Shown in pieces: positions 34,320-43,472 of a DNA stretch of 64,000 nt. Location of the stretch: positions 2,976,001-3,040,000 of the forward strand of contig NZ_CP072113.1 of NCBI RefSeq assembly GCF_017654605.1, in the 5' to 3' direction. The position numbers and the translations under genes were made by a program. How positions within the stretch are numbered: the first letter of the stretch is position 1; each line of letters begins with the position of its first letter. Source of the DNA: Yimella sp. cx-51. Its GTDB lineage: Bacteria; Actinomycetota; Actinomycetes; Actinomycetales; Dermatophilaceae. Below the pieces are notes generated by a model. The model saw nothing but the letters and a program-made list of their open reading frames with translations. It searched no databases and was not told the origin of the DNA.

Positions 34320-35138
34320 ATGTCACGTCGCGGCGCGACCCTCGAACTCGCGGTGCTGGGATTGCTGCACGAGCAGCCGATGCACGGCTACGAGTTGCGC
34401 AAGCGCCTGTCGGGCATCCTCGGCGCCTTTCGGGTGGTCTCGTACGGCTCGCTCTACCCCTGTCTACGCACGCTCAGCGAGCGTGGGTGGATCACCGAGC
34501 ATGCGGAGCAGACCCGAGGCAAGCGTCCGCGGATCAGTTACGAACTGACTGCGGAGGGCAAGGAGCAGTTCCAGACGCTCATGGATTACGCCGGTCCGAA
34601 CACATGGGAGGACGACAGTTTCGACGTCCACTTCGCGTTCTTCGGCCGGGCCAGCAGCGACGTGCGGTTGCGCATTCTGGAAGGTCGGCGCAGCCGGCTG
34701 GAAGAACGACTGGACGGCGCGCGTGAGCAGGCCCGCCTCCGCCGCGAGCGCACCGACCGTTACACCGCGGAGCTGCACCGCTACGGCCTGGAAGCGACCG
34801 AGCATGAGGTGCGGTGGCTGAATGAGCTCATTACCGCCGAGCGCGAAGGTTCGGAATCCAAGAGCACTGGCATGACCACACGCGCAGGGATTCCGAGCCA
34901 GAGCGCGGCAGAAGACACCGAGCGCGAAGTCTCGGAATCCAAGACCACTGACCTGAGCACAGGCAGACGGATTCCGAGCCAGAGCGCGACAGAAGACACC
35001 GAGCGCGAAGTCTCGGAATCCAAGACCACTGACCTGAGCACAGGCAGACGGATTCCGAGCCAGAGCGCGACAGAAGACACCGAGCTCGAGAACAACTCGC
35101 CAAGAACTTCGTCCCAAACCGAAGACCCCACGGCCTGA
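34320..35138 (+). CDS. PadR family transcriptional regulator with repeat-bearing tail
   Basis: About 272 residues. The N-terminal winged helix is typical PadR ([20 protein letters not shown], then [16 protein letters not shown]), followed by a helical dimerisation region to about residue 170. The C-terminal tail holds three 27-residue repeats ([20 protein letters not shown]...type), two of them identical in DNA. Mycobacteria have a PadR gene at the same place beside ino1. AGGAGG precedes the ATG at 34320 by a good distance. It ends 31 bases before ino1, so the two may be cotranscribed. The repeats are absent from ordinary PadR proteins and probably arose by insertion and duplication. Confidence 0.88.
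   Translation: MSRRGATLELAVLGLLHEQPMHGYELRKRLSGILGAFRVVSYGSLYPCLRTLSERGWITEHAEQTRGKRPRISYELTAEGKEQFQTLMDYAGPNTWEDDSFDVHFAFFGRASSDVRLRILEGRRSRLEERLDGAREQARLRRERTDRYTAELHRYGLEATEHEVRWLNELITAEREGSESKSTGMTTRAGIPSQSAAEDTEREVSESKTTDLSTGRRIPSQSATEDTEREVSESKTTDLSTGRRIPSQSATEDTELENNSPRTSSQTEDPTA
34839..35081. repeat. three in-frame 81-bp repeats, each with an internal palindrome
   Basis: Units at 34839-34919, 34920-35000 and 35001-35081. The last two are identical; the first is diverged. Each contains TCGGAATCC and, about 28 bases later, GGATTCCGA (10-bp arms in the last two), so each can fold into a hairpin. The 81-bp length keeps the padR frame. Confidence 0.9.
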
Positions 35139-35169
35139 CCGGCCGGGAACAACAAGTAGGAGATCACTC

Positions 35170-36264
35170 ATGGGTTCCATTCGCGTCGCCATCGTGGGCG
35201 TCGGCAACTGCGCCACCTCGCTGGTGCAGGGTGTGGAGTACTACAAGGACGCTGACGCGGCCTCGACCGTCCCCGGTCTGATGCACGTGAAGTTCGGCGA
35301 CTACCACGTCAATGATGTGGAGTTCGTTGCTGCGTTCGACGTCGACGACAAGAAGGTCGGCAAGGACATCTCCGAGGCGATCAACGCCTCCGAGAACAAC
35401 ACCATCAAGATCTGCGACGTGCCGACCAAGGGCGTCGAAGTGCAGCGTGGCCACACCCTCGACGGCCTCGGTAAGTACTACCGCCTGACGATCGACGAGT
35501 CGGCAGCCGAGCCGGTCGACGTGGTGCAGGCGCTGAAGGACGCGAAGGTCGACGTGCTCGTCTCCTACCTCCCGGTGGGTTCGGAAGAGGCCGACAAGTT
35601 CTACGCGCAGTGCGCCATCGACGCAGGCGTCGCGTTCGTCAACGCACTGCCGGTGTTCATCGCTTCCGACCCGGAATGGGCCAAGAAGTTCGAGGACGCG
35701 GGCGTGCCGATCATCGGTGACGACATCAAGAGCCAGGTGGGCGCGACGATCACCCACCGTGTCATGGCGAAGCTGTTCGAGGACCGCGGCGTGGTGCTCG
35801 ACCGCACCTACCAGCTGAACGTCGGCGGCAACATGGACTTCAAGAACATGCTCGAGCGCGAGCGCCTTGAGTCCAAGAAGGTCAGCAAGACCCAGGCTGT
35901 CACCTCCAACCTCAATGGCCCGCTGGCCGGGGTCGGCGCGGACGACCGCAATGTGCACATCGGCCCGTCCGACTACGTCGCCTGGCTGGACGACCGCAAG
36001 TGGGCCTACGTGCGCCTCGAGGGTCGTGCGTTCGGTGACGCCCCGCTGAACCTGGAGTACAAGCTCGAGGTGTGGGACTCCCCCAACTCCGCCGGCATCA
36101 TCATCGACGCCATCCGCGCGGCGAAGATCGCCAAGGACCGCGGTATCGGTGGCGCCCTGCTGTCGGCGTCGTCCTACCTGATGAAGAGCCCGCCGGAGCA
36201 GCGCGAGGACACCGAAGGTCGCGCCAAGCTCGAGGCCTTCATCCAGGGCACCGAAGAGCGCTGA
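35170..36264 (+). CDS. ino1: inositol-3-phosphate synthase
   Basis: 364 residues, matching actinobacterial Ino1. It converts glucose 6-phosphate to 1L-myo-inositol 1-phosphate using NAD, feeding phosphatidylinositol, mycothiol and lipoglycan synthesis. The NAD-binding start is [18 protein letters not shown]; later signatures are [15 protein letters not shown] (about 180-194), [12 protein letters not shown] and [21 protein letters not shown] lies before the ATG. It follows padR and is ended by the hairpin at 36293. Confidence 0.96.
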   Translation: MGSIRVAIVGVGNCATSLVQGVEYYKDADAASTVPGLMHVKFGDYHVNDVEFVAAFDVDDKKVGKDISEAINASENNTIKICDVPTKGVEVQRGHTLDGLGKYYRLTIDESAAEPVDVVQALKDAKVDVLVSYLPVGSEEADKFYAQCAIDAGVAFVNALPVFIASDPEWAKKFEDAGVPIIGDDIKSQVGATITHRVMAKLFEDRGVVLDRTYQLNVGGNMDFKNMLERERLESKKVSKTQAVTSNLNGPLAGVGADDRNVHIGPSDYVAWLDDRKWAYVRLEGRAFGDAPLNLEYKLEVWDSPNSAGIIIDAIRAAKIAKDRGIGGALLSASSYLMKSPPEQREDTEGRAKLEAFIQGTEER

Positions 36265-36292
36265 CGGGCGCATAGAAGCCCACCACAGGATC

Positions 36293-36336
36293 AACAGACC
36301 GTCCCAAACCACGACTGGTGGTTGGGACGGTCTGTT
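36293..36336. terminator. bidirectional terminator after ino1
   Basis: AACAGACCGTCCCAA (36293-36307) pairs with TTGGGACGGTCTGTT (36322-36336), with an inner ACCAC/GTGGT extension. It lies between the convergent ends of ino1 and the membrane protein gene. Confidence 0.88.
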
Positions 36337-36348
36337 GTCTGGCCTTGT

Positions 36349-37191
36349 TCAGAGCTCCAGTTCACGCGTCCGGGAGTCGGCGAACTTCTGTTGGACGAAG
36401 GTGTGGCTGGCCAGGATCTGTTCGGCGCCGAGGTCTTCGGCTCGTTGCATGACGCGGTGCACGCCGTCACTGAGCAGATCGAGTTGTTCGTTGAGCAGGT
36501 CTTGACCTGTCTTGCCGTCGCGCAGCACGGCGGTGTTTGCGCGACTGGGCGCCAGGGCGAGATAGGCACCGATTGCCTCGACCGCGAAGTTGCCCTGAAT
36601 CTGTTCGACTTCGAATCTCATGTGGGCGCCGCCGGGGCCGCGCTCGTCGATGTAGGCCAGCGCCTCGAAGCACTGCAGGTTGAGTGCTTTGGCGCGCTTG
36701 GCGCTGTCGGAGGGCAACCGGGGGTGCTGCGCGAGAACGGTGAGGGTGCGAGCCCGGCCCGGCGACTCGGGCTGCTGCGCTTCGACCGGGGGCCAGACGT
36801 TCACCGGCTTGCGCGCGAACACTCTGGGCGGATCGTTCAGGCTGCGGTCGCGTCCACCGATCAGGCTGATCGCCGTGGCGACCACCAACGGGATGAAGAC
36901 CCATTCGGCGCCGAGCACGCCGAAGGCGGCGGTGCTCACCAATGCGCGTACCGATTGGCGGTTGTGCCTCTTGAAGAGGTTGCCACCGGCGAAGGCGAAG
37001 CAGGCGACGAGGCTGACGGCCGCCGCAGGATGAACGACCCACCCGGCGCCAAGAATGGCCAGCACTGCCAGCACGGCGGCGAGGATGGCTGCGCGCCGGT
37101 TGCCGGCTTCTCCCTTGTGCCAGACGACGCCCATGTACTTCGCCAGCAGCACGCCGGCGATCGGATGGATGATCCACGGTGCGTCAAACAT
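36349..37191 (-). CDS. membrane protein of unknown function with soluble C-terminal domain
   Basis: About 280 residues. The first half has four or five hydrophobic segments (PIAGVLLAKYMG, AAILAAVLAVLAILGAGWVV, AVSLVACFAFAGG, STAAFGVLGAEWVFIPLVV). The second half is soluble and helical, with repeated acidic-basic patterns (EQLDLLSDGVHRVMQRAEDL) and a C-terminal FVQQKFADSRTRELEL. I do not recognise the family. The start is set at ATG 37191 (MFDAPWII); the upstream frame is non-coding in character. It is convergent with ino1. Confidence 0.6.
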   Translation of the reverse strand: MFDAPWIIHPIAGVLLAKYMGVVWHKGEAGNRRAAILAAVLAVLAILGAGWVVHPAAAVSLVACFAFAGGNLFKRHNRQSVRALVSTAAFGVLGAEWVFIPLVVATAISLIGGRDRSLNDPPRVFARKPVNVWPPVEAQQPESPGRARTLTVLAQHPRLPSDSAKRAKALNLQCFEALAYIDERGPGGAHMRFEVEQIQGNFAVEAIGAYLALAPSRANTAVLRDGKTGQDLLNEQLDLLSDGVHRVMQRAEDLGAEQILASHTFVQQKFADSRTRELEL

Positions 37192-37372
37192 GTGTGGAGG
37201 CCCCCCTTCCCGGCTGTCCTCGCGCCCTCGATGTTCGATCGTACGCCGCGTTCCTGCTCCTTCCCAGGGCTCGAGCGCAACTGTCGGGTCAACGCGCACA
37301 AGGGCTGTCGGGTTTCCCCGACCCACCCGGGACTGCCGATCCGTGATCAGCCCAGTTGGTCAGCCGAGCGGG

Positions 37373-37606
37373 TCAACACGATCGCGCACCTCGATCGCTC
37401 CGCCCGCAATCTGGGAGGTCTCCCCTGCGAAGGGACCGAACAGCTGACCTGTGGGTGGTACTGCCCAGACTTCCGGAGGCGAGCAGCAGCGCCACACCCG
37501 TGACGTACCAAGACAATCCACGGCCCGAGCCGACCGTCCATACGACGACTCCTGCGCCCACAGCGCCGAACACCACTGCTGCGGCGAGCTTCGTCCGAGA
37601 CACCAT
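37373..37606 (-). CDS. small two-helix membrane protein
   Basis: A 77-residue frame starting MVSRTKLAAAVVFGAVGAG, with GGGAGG placed 6 bases before the ATG. Two hydrophobic stretches (about 7-28 and 33-50) are separated by GSGRG, followed by a basic and cysteine-bearing tail. No family is recognised. The ribosome site and the clean two-helix pattern are the support. Confidence 0.4.
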   Translation of the reverse strand: MVSRTKLAAAVVFGAVGAGVVVWTVGSGRGLSWYVTGVALLLASGSLGSTTHRSAVRSLRRGDLPDCGRSDRGARSC

Positions 37607-37746
37607 CACGCTCCTCCCTGGGGCTGGACTGTACGGAGTCGGGCCGACCGCGACCACCCGACAGCCGAAACGATCACGTCGATTCCCTGCGTTCGCGTAG
37701 GAGTGCCATTTAGGCTCGGCGATAGTCGTCAACCCCTCCCAACCCC

Positions 37747-38703
37747 GTGAACGAGGCAGCCGTGCGCAGTGACACCTTCTTGCTCGACACCCAGGACGAG
37801 ACACCGGTTTTCGTGCACCGCTGGTTGCCCGACGGCGAACCGAAGGCGGTCGTCCAGATCGCGCACGGCATGGCGGAGCACTCGGGGCGCTACGAGCGTT
37901 TCGCGCAGGCGCTGACGGACGCCGGCTATGCGGTGTACGCCGGTGACCACCGCGGTCACGGTCAGACGGTCAAGGACGCGCGGGACGTCGGCTACTTCGC
38001 CGATGACAACGGTTTCGATCGTGTGGTGGACGACCTGCACGCGCTCACCGAGCGGATCAAGGACGAGCAGCCGAGCGTCCCGGTGATTCTCTTCGGTCAC
38101 TCGATGGGGTCATTCCTGTCGCGTTCGTACGCAACCCGATTCGGTGGCGACATCGATGCATTGGTCATCAGCGGCACGGGCGGTTCGGCTGGACCGCTGG
38201 GCAAGGTGGGGCGCGGGATCGCCGGTCTGCAGGCCAAAGTGCGCGGCCGCCGCCACCCCTCGGGGCTGATGAACACGCTGACTTTCGGGCAGTACAACGC
38301 GAAGTTCAAGCCGGCGCGCACCGAGTTCGACTGGCTCAGCCGCGATCCCGAGGAGGTCGACAAGTACATCGCCGACCCCAAGTGCGGTGAGCTCTTCACA
38401 GTCGGGTTCTACGCCGACCTCCTGGCCGGGCTGGAGCGGGTGAACGACGACAAGGAGGTCTCCTCGACGCCGAGCGATCTGCCGATCCTGCTGATCTCCG
38501 GCAGTGACGATCCGGTGGGTGGCAAGGACGCCTCCGGGGTGCGCGCGGTGGGGGCGCAACTGCGCAAACTCGGTGTGCGCGACGTGACGACCACGATCTA
38601 CCCGGGCGCCCGACACGAACTGCTCAATGAGACCAACCGCGACGAGGTGACCGCCGATCTGATCGCGTGGCTCGACAAGCAGGTGGCGGGGGCAGCGTCA
38701 TGA
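37747..38703 (+). CDS. alpha/beta hydrolase, monoacylglycerol lipase-like
   Basis: About 318 residues of the serine aminopeptidase/lysophospholipase (Hydrolase_4) type. The oxyanion region is IAHGMAEHSGRY (about 38-49), the nucleophile S119 is in FGHSMGSF, the acid is likely D in SGSDDPVGG and the base H in GARHELLNE. Such enzymes release fatty acids from monoglycerides or lysophospholipids. A GTG start at 37747 is used; another GTG five codons later (37762) has GAGG upstream and may be the true start. Its stop overlaps the acyl-CoA ligase start, which would activate released fatty acids. Confidence 0.85.
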   Translation: MNEAAVRSDTFLLDTQDETPVFVHRWLPDGEPKAVVQIAHGMAEHSGRYERFAQALTDAGYAVYAGDHRGHGQTVKDARDVGYFADDNGFDRVVDDLHALTERIKDEQPSVPVILFGHSMGSFLSRSYATRFGGDIDALVISGTGGSAGPLGKVGRGIAGLQAKVRGRRHPSGLMNTLTFGQYNAKFKPARTEFDWLSRDPEEVDKYIADPKCGELFTVGFYADLLAGLERVNDDKEVSSTPSDLPILLISGSDDPVGGKDASGVRAVGAQLRKLGVRDVTTTIYPGARHELLNETNRDEVTADLIAWLDKQVAGAAS

Positions 38704-40220
38704 TGGACGTCACCACGCTGCGCAGCAACACCGTCTCCGACGTGATCCGGCGCAGCGCGGCACGTTTCGGGGATGCCGTGGCGGTGCGTTTCCAGGACCG
38801 CGACTGGACCTATCGCGAGTTGGACGACGCCGTCACCCGCGTGGCCGTGCACCTGCGCGAGACGCTGGGGGTCGCTCCCGCTACCCGCGTGGCCGCCCTC
38901 GGCAAGAACTCCGACGCCTACCTGATCTCGTTCCTGGCGTGTGCCCGCGCCGGACTGATCCACGTGCCGCTCAACTACAACCTGCTCGGCCGCGAGCTCG
39001 ACCACCTGGTGCACAACTCCGGCAGCAAGCTCGTGCTGGTCGATCCTTCGTTCGCCGACCGGCTCGACTCGATCGAGCACCGCCCCGACCTGGTGGTGCC
39101 GCTGCGGGACGCCGATGACTCGATTCTGACTGTCGCGCAAGGTGATTCGCTGCCGGACTTCGAGGAGCAGGGGCGGGACACCGACACCGTCCAGCTGCTC
39201 TACACCTCCGGCACGACCTCGGCACCGAAGGGCGCGATCATGTCGCATCGCGCCTTGGTGAGTGAGTACATGTCGTGCCTGGAGGCACTCGATCTGCAGC
39301 GGGACGACAACCCGTTGCACGTCATGCCGCTCTACCACTCAGCGCAGATGCACGTCTTCATCCTGCCCGGGCTCATGGTGGGTGCCACCAACACGATCCT
39401 GGAGACACCGGACGCCGGCGACATCCTGCACCGGCTGGCGAATGACGGCCACCGGTCGTTCTTCGCGGCGCCGACCCTGTGGGTGGGCATGGCGAATCAC
39501 CCTACCTTCGAAGAGCTTTCGTTCGATGGCCTGGCCAAGGCGTATTATGGGGCGTCGATCATGCCGGTGCCCGTGCTGCGCAAGTGGCAGGCCAAGGCGC
39601 CCTCGATCGGCTTCTACAACTGCTTCGGCCAGAGTGAGATTGCGCCCTTGGCCGCCGTCCTGCGTCCGGAGGAGCACGACGAACGGCCCGACAGCGCCGG
39701 CCGTCCGGTGCTCTTCGTCGAAGCGAGGGTGGTCGATGCGGCAGGTAATGACGTGCCGGTCGGCGAGGCGGGTGAGATCATCTACCGCTCACCGCAGTTG
39801 TGCGACGGCTACTGGGAGAACTTCAAAGCCACCGAAGAGGCCTTCGCGGGCGGCTGGTTCCACTCCGGCGACCTCGTGCGCCAGGACGAGCAGGGCTATC
39901 TCTTCGTGGTCGACCGCATCAAGGACGTCATCAACACCGGTGGAGTGCTCGTCGCCTCTCGCGAGGTGGAAGACGCGCTCTACACCCACTCCGGCGTTGC
40001 CGAGGTTGCCGTTGTGGGTGTCCCGGATGAGAAGTGGGTGGAGAAGATCGTCGCGTTCGTGGTGCGTCGGCCGGAGGCGTCCGAGCTCAGCGCGGATGAC
40101 TTGATCGCGCACACCCGCGAGCAGGTGGCGGCCTTCAAGGTGCCCAAGCAGATCGAGTTCATCGATGACCTCCCGCGCAATGCGTCCGGCAAGATCCTCA
40201 AGCGGGAGTTGCGCGGCTGA
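38700..40220 (+). CDS. acyl-CoA synthetase (AMP-forming)
   Basis: About 506 residues of the ANL superfamily. The phosphate loop is YTSGTTSAPKGAIMSH (about 170-185), then the adenine motif YNCFGQSEIAPL, the hinge VDRIKDVINTGG and the catalytic lysine in ASGKILKREL near the C terminus. It makes acyl-AMP and then acyl-CoA; chain length cannot be told. The ATG at 38700 overlaps the hydrolase stop (ATGA). The pair forms a two-gene lipid-use operon closed by the hairpin at 40246. Confidence 0.92.
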   Translation: MMDVTTLRSNTVSDVIRRSAARFGDAVAVRFQDRDWTYRELDDAVTRVAVHLRETLGVAPATRVAALGKNSDAYLISFLACARAGLIHVPLNYNLLGRELDHLVHNSGSKLVLVDPSFADRLDSIEHRPDLVVPLRDADDSILTVAQGDSLPDFEEQGRDTDTVQLLYTSGTTSAPKGAIMSHRALVSEYMSCLEALDLQRDDNPLHVMPLYHSAQMHVFILPGLMVGATNTILETPDAGDILHRLANDGHRSFFAAPTLWVGMANHPTFEELSFDGLAKAYYGASIMPVPVLRKWQAKAPSIGFYNCFGQSEIAPLAAVLRPEEHDERPDSAGRPVLFVEARVVDAAGNDVPVGEAGEIIYRSPQLCDGYWENFKATEEAFAGGWFHSGDLVRQDEQGYLFVVDRIKDVINTGGVLVASREVEDALYTHSGVAEVAVVGVPDEKWVEKIVAFVVRRPEASELSADDLIAHTREQVAAFKVPKQIEFIDDLPRNASGKILKRELRG

Positions 40221-40245
40221 TCAGGTGACCGTGACGGTCGATCCG

Positions 40246-40281
40246 ACGAAGGGGCAAGCCGCGAACGACTTGCCCCTTCGT
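40246..40281. terminator. bidirectional terminator between acyl-CoA ligase and yceI
   Basis: ACGAAGGGGCAAG (40246-40258) pairs with CTTGCCCCTTCGT (40269-40281). It sits between two convergent genes, 26 and 13 bases from their stops. Confidence 0.88.
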
Positions 40282-40293
40282 ACCGTGTTGCGA

Positions 40294-40836
40294 TCAGGCC
40301 TGCTTGATGGCCGAGATGTCGAACTCCAGGGTCACCTTGTCCGACACCAGCACGCCGCCGGCCTCGAGCGCGGCGTTCCACGTGAGGCCGAAGTCGGCGC
40401 GCTTGACGACGGTCTTGCCCTCGAAGCCGACGCGCTCGTTGCCGAAGGGGTCGGTGGCGCCGCCCTCGTAGTCGAAGTCGATGGTGACCGACTTGGTGAC
40501 GTCCTTGATCGTAAGGTCACCGATCACCTGGAGGCTGTCGCCCTTGCCGGTGACCTCGGTGCTCTTGAAGGTGATGGTGGGGTACTTCTCGGCGTCGAAG
40601 AAGTCAGCGCTGTGCAGGTGGGCGTCGCGGTCGGAGTTGCGGGTGTCGACCGAGGCAACCTGGATGGTGACGTCAATCGAGGCGCCCTCGAGGTTTTCAC
40701 CGGTGGTGGCCTTGCCGTCGAACTCGTTGAACACGCCGCGCACCTTGGTCACCATCGCGTGCCGTGCCACGAAACCGATCGATGAGTGAGAGGGGTCGAT
40801 GACGTAGGTGCCGTTGAGCTTGTTCAGGTCGGACAT
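40294..40836 (-). CDS. YceI family protein
   Basis: 180 residues. It begins with the YceI pattern LNGTYVIDPSHSSIGFVARH and continues with KVRGVFNEFDG, IQVASVDTRNSDRDAHLHSA and FKSTEVTGKGDSLQVIGDLT. YceI proteins are lipocalin-like barrels that bind isoprenoid or lipid ligands. No signal peptide is seen, so this one is cytoplasmic. AAGGAG lies 6 bases before the chosen ATG (40836). It is divergent from a MarR regulator that probably controls it. Confidence 0.93.
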   Translation of the reverse strand: MSDLNKLNGTYVIDPSHSSIGFVARHAMVTKVRGVFNEFDGKATTGENLEGASIDVTIQVASVDTRNSDRDAHLHSADFFDAEKYPTITFKSTEVTGKGDSLQVIGDLTIKDVTKSVTIDFDYEGGATDPFGNERVGFEGKTVVKRADFGLTWNAALEAGGVLVSDKVTLEFDISAIKQA

Positions 40837-40883
40837 TGCGTCTCCTTCTAAGAGTTCAGTGGCCGGAGGATCCCGGCTCAAAC

Positions 40884-40938
40884 TAGTTGTTGATGCGTCA
40901 CATAAACACTATGATGGTACTCATTGATATGTCAACTA
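40884..40938. promoter_or_regulatory. marR promoter with TAGTTG/CAACTA dyad
   Basis: Between divergent yceI and marR. A TTGTTG (40887-40892) and TATGAT (40910-40915) with 17-bp spacing could be the marR promoter. TAGTTG (40884-40889) and CAACTA (40933-40938) are inverted around it, suggesting a MarR site; the arms are short. Confidence 0.4.
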
Positions 40939-40956
40939 CGGCGTGAGGAATCTCTG

Positions 40957-41445
40957 ATGAACAGCTCTGACCAGCCACGATGGCTGGACGACGAGCAGCA
41001 GCGAGTGTGGCGTCAGTGGCTACGATCGCATCGCGAACTCAATGCTGCGATCGCCCGGCAACTGCAAGACGACGGCGGACTCTCAGACGCCGACTTCGCC
41101 GTGTTGGTGTCGGTGAGCGAGGCGCCCGACCAACGCATCCGGGCCACGGCGCTGGCCGACTCGATGCTGTGGGAGCGCAGCCGGCTCTCGCACCAGGTGC
41201 GACGCATGGAAACCCGCGGTCTGGTGCAGCGAGTCGAATGCGAGCAGGACCGCCGCGGCGCCTGGGTGGAGATCACCGCTGCAGGCACGAAGGCATTGCA
41301 GGACGTCGCGCCAGGACATGTTGAGACCGTGCGTCGCTATCTCTTCGACGCGCTGGACGCCGACTCGCTCGCCGCACTTGATCGCATCACGCAGACCATC
41401 ACCGAGACCATCGACTGCCCGGCACACGCAATTTCACCGGCCTGA
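40957..41445 (+). CDS. MarR family transcriptional regulator
   Basis: 162 residues. Central winged helix: LSDADFAVLVSVSEAPDQRI, then RATALADSMLWERSRLSHQV and the wing VECEQDRRGAWVEITAAG, which contains the family D-R-R-G. MarR dimers repress nearby genes and release on ligand binding. The ATG at 40957 is preceded by GAGGA. It is divergent from yceI and likely regulates it and itself. Confidence 0.92.
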   Translation: MNSSDQPRWLDDEQQRVWRQWLRSHRELNAAIARQLQDDGGLSDADFAVLVSVSEAPDQRIRATALADSMLWERSRLSHQVRRMETRGLVQRVECEQDRRGAWVEITAAGTKALQDVAPGHVETVRRYLFDALDADSLAALDRITQTITETIDCPAHAISPA

Positions 41446-41493
41446 CCGACTCTTCCTCCGGCCGCTCTCCAACCTGTTTGGCAGGATCAAGCC

Positions 41494-42960
41494 ATGTTGA
41501 ACGGTCACGTCTTCGTGCTCCACGCCGATCTGGCGGACGTCGCCTACGACGCGGTCGTGCTGCCGACCGACAGCAAATTCAGTGTGCGCGACCACTGGAA
41601 GGCCATCGGCGGCGAGCCGAAAAAGAGTGCGGACTTCGACAACGATCACTTCACCCGGGGTCACGGCAACACCTGGTGGGTCGACGTCACGACCGACGGG
41701 GCGCCCGATCTGTATGCGCTGCAACGGAATCTGAGTGCGTGCCTGGCGCAGATCGGGGACTTGCTGCACCCGACGGCGCGGGTGGCGGTGCCGGTGCTCG
41801 GGGTGAACGGCGGCGGCCTCGACCAGGAATCGGGCGTGGCACAGGCCCGTCTGCTCGACACCTTGCGCAAGAGCGCCGAGACCCATCAACTCGACATCCT
41901 GCTCGTCGCGCGGGACGAGTGGCGTTATCGCGCATTGCAAGCGGTGCGGCTCGGCGACCCCGGACGCTGGTTTCCCGGCATTGCACCCGCCGGTGCCCCA
42001 CCGTCCCTCGACTTCGCCGAACGACTCGGACGCCGGGCCAGGACCGGTGATCTCTCACTGCTGCTCGGCGCTGGGGTGAGCATCGGCGCGGGGCTGCCTG
42101 ACTGGAGCGAGCTGGTGACCGGCCTCGGCTCGCTGACCCAGCTCCCGCCGTCCATCAATGCCGAGCAACTTGCGCAGTTGTCGCCGCTCGACCGCGCCGA
42201 ACTCCTCCACCGCACCAACCCCAAGCTCGCCGAGACGGTGGTGAAGCAACTACGCAAGATCGAGAAGCCGGGCGTGGCTCACTTCCTGCTCGCGGCGCTC
42301 GGCGTACACCAGGTAGCGACCACCAACTACGACCAGTTGTACGAGCAGGCCGTGCGCTCCGCCGACCCCGACCACCCCTGCACGGTCATTCCGTACGAGC
42401 GACCCTCCGGCGGCAATCCGTGGCTGCTGAAGCTGCACGGCGATCTCGACCACCCCGACGACATCGTGCTCACCCGGGCCCAGTTCGTCGCGTACAACTC
42501 GCGTCACCGACCGGCCGGTGCGCTCTTCCAGTCGATGCTGCTGACCTCGCATCTGCTGGTCGTTGGTGCGTCCTTCACCGATGACAACGTGCTGCGGTTG
42601 GTGCACGAGGTGCGCGACTACCTACAGGTGAAGTCGGGCACCTCCTCGCTCGGCACAGTGCTCACGCTGCACCCCGAACCCGCCCGGTCATTGCTCTGGA
42701 AGGGCGAACTGGACTGGGTGGACGTCGAACGCGATGGCGATGCGCCCGAGCGAGTGCTCGACATCCTCCTGGACGCGGTCGCGATGTATTCGTGCGCGGA
42801 GCCGGCGAGCGTGCTCGACGAGAGGTACGACAGCCAACTCGGTGAGCAGGAGCGCGATCTTGCGCAACGGCTGCGCTTGATCGCCGGTGATGTGGAGAAG
42901 CAGGGCGGCCGCGCGTGGCAAGGCTTGAAGGACGCCTTCACCGGGCTGGGCTATCGCTGA
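41494..42960 (+). CDS. Macro-like and SIR2-like fusion, putative NAD-consuming defence protein
   Basis: 488 residues in two parts. The C-terminal part is SIR2-like: GAGVSIGAGLPDW about 192-204 (NAD-binding), TTNYDQLYE about 276-284, KLHGDLDHP with H315 as likely catalytic base, and LVVGASFTDDNV about 355-366. The N-terminal 150 residues look macro-domain-like: DAVVLPTDSKF about 19-29 and RVAVPVLGVNGGGLD about 96-110 resemble the ADP-ribose-binding loops. SIR2-like proteins of this kind often degrade NAD during phage defence; the macro-like part could sense an ADP-ribose signal. That role is inferred. Its last 10 bases overlap the convergent TacT gene. Confidence 0.78.
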   Translation: MLNGHVFVLHADLADVAYDAVVLPTDSKFSVRDHWKAIGGEPKKSADFDNDHFTRGHGNTWWVDVTTDGAPDLYALQRNLSACLAQIGDLLHPTARVAVPVLGVNGGGLDQESGVAQARLLDTLRKSAETHQLDILLVARDEWRYRALQAVRLGDPGRWFPGIAPAGAPPSLDFAERLGRRARTGDLSLLLGAGVSIGAGLPDWSELVTGLGSLTQLPPSINAEQLAQLSPLDRAELLHRTNPKLAETVVKQLRKIEKPGVAHFLLAALGVHQVATTNYDQLYEQAVRSADPDHPCTVIPYERPSGGNPWLLKLHGDLDHPDDIVLTRAQFVAYNSRHRPAGALFQSMLLTSHLLVVGASFTDDNVLRLVHEVRDYLQVKSGTSSLGTVLTLHPEPARSLLWKGELDWVDVERDGDAPERVLDILLDAVAMYSCAEPASVLDERYDSQLGEQERDLAQRLRLIAGDVEKQGGRAWQGLKDAFTGLGYR

Positions 42961-43472
42961 GCCTCGATCTGTAGTGCCTTCTTGAGCGGGCCGAGTGGCA
43001 GCACGAGATGCAACGGGTCGACCGGCGATTCCAACAGATCGGCGTGCGCCAGGTAGAACTCACGCGCCGACTCGTCCCGGCAATGAATCAGCAGCGCCGC
43101 CGCACCGAGCGCTCCACTTGCCGAGATCGACCGTTGGATGGCATCTCGGTACAACGCGGCGCCCAAGCCGCGGCCCTGCGCACGCGAGTCGACGGCCAGC
43201 CGAGCAAGCAAGATGCACGGAATGTCGTGCGGACGCCCCTTGCCGAAGCTGAAGTCGACAGCGTCCCGGCTGATCCCCGCCGCCGCGATCGCGTAGTAGC
43301 CGACGGTCCGGTCATCAAGGGTCGCGACGTACGTGACTGCATTGTTGGCGCGCTTGTTCTGCCACGCGTAGCGCGCGAACCACTCGTCCAACTCCGCTGC
43401 GCCACTGCGGAACCCGGACTTCGAGTCCGCGCGCTCCATCGTGCGCGGGGCGCGCAGGATGCCTGACGTCAC
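42951..43472 (-). CDS. GNAT toxin of a TacAT-type toxin-antitoxin pair
   Basis: 173 residues with the acetyl-CoA-binding motif RLAVDSRAQGRGLGAAL about 90-106 and TacT features FDCG-like SGFRSGAAELDEWF and YYAIAAAGI. TacT toxins acetylate aminoacyl-tRNA and stop translation. The GTG start overlaps the antitoxin stop (GTGA, 43469-43472), the usual coupled layout. Its 3' end overlaps the convergent SIR2 gene by 10 bases. Confidence 0.88.
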   Translation of the reverse strand: MTSGILRAPRTMERADSKSGFRSGAAELDEWFARYAWQNKRANNAVTYVATLDDRTVGYYAIAAAGISRDAVDFSFGKGRPHDIPCILLARLAVDSRAQGRGLGAALYRDAIQRSISASGALGAAALLIHCRDESAREFYLAHADLLESPVDPLHLVLPLGPLKKALQIEAQR

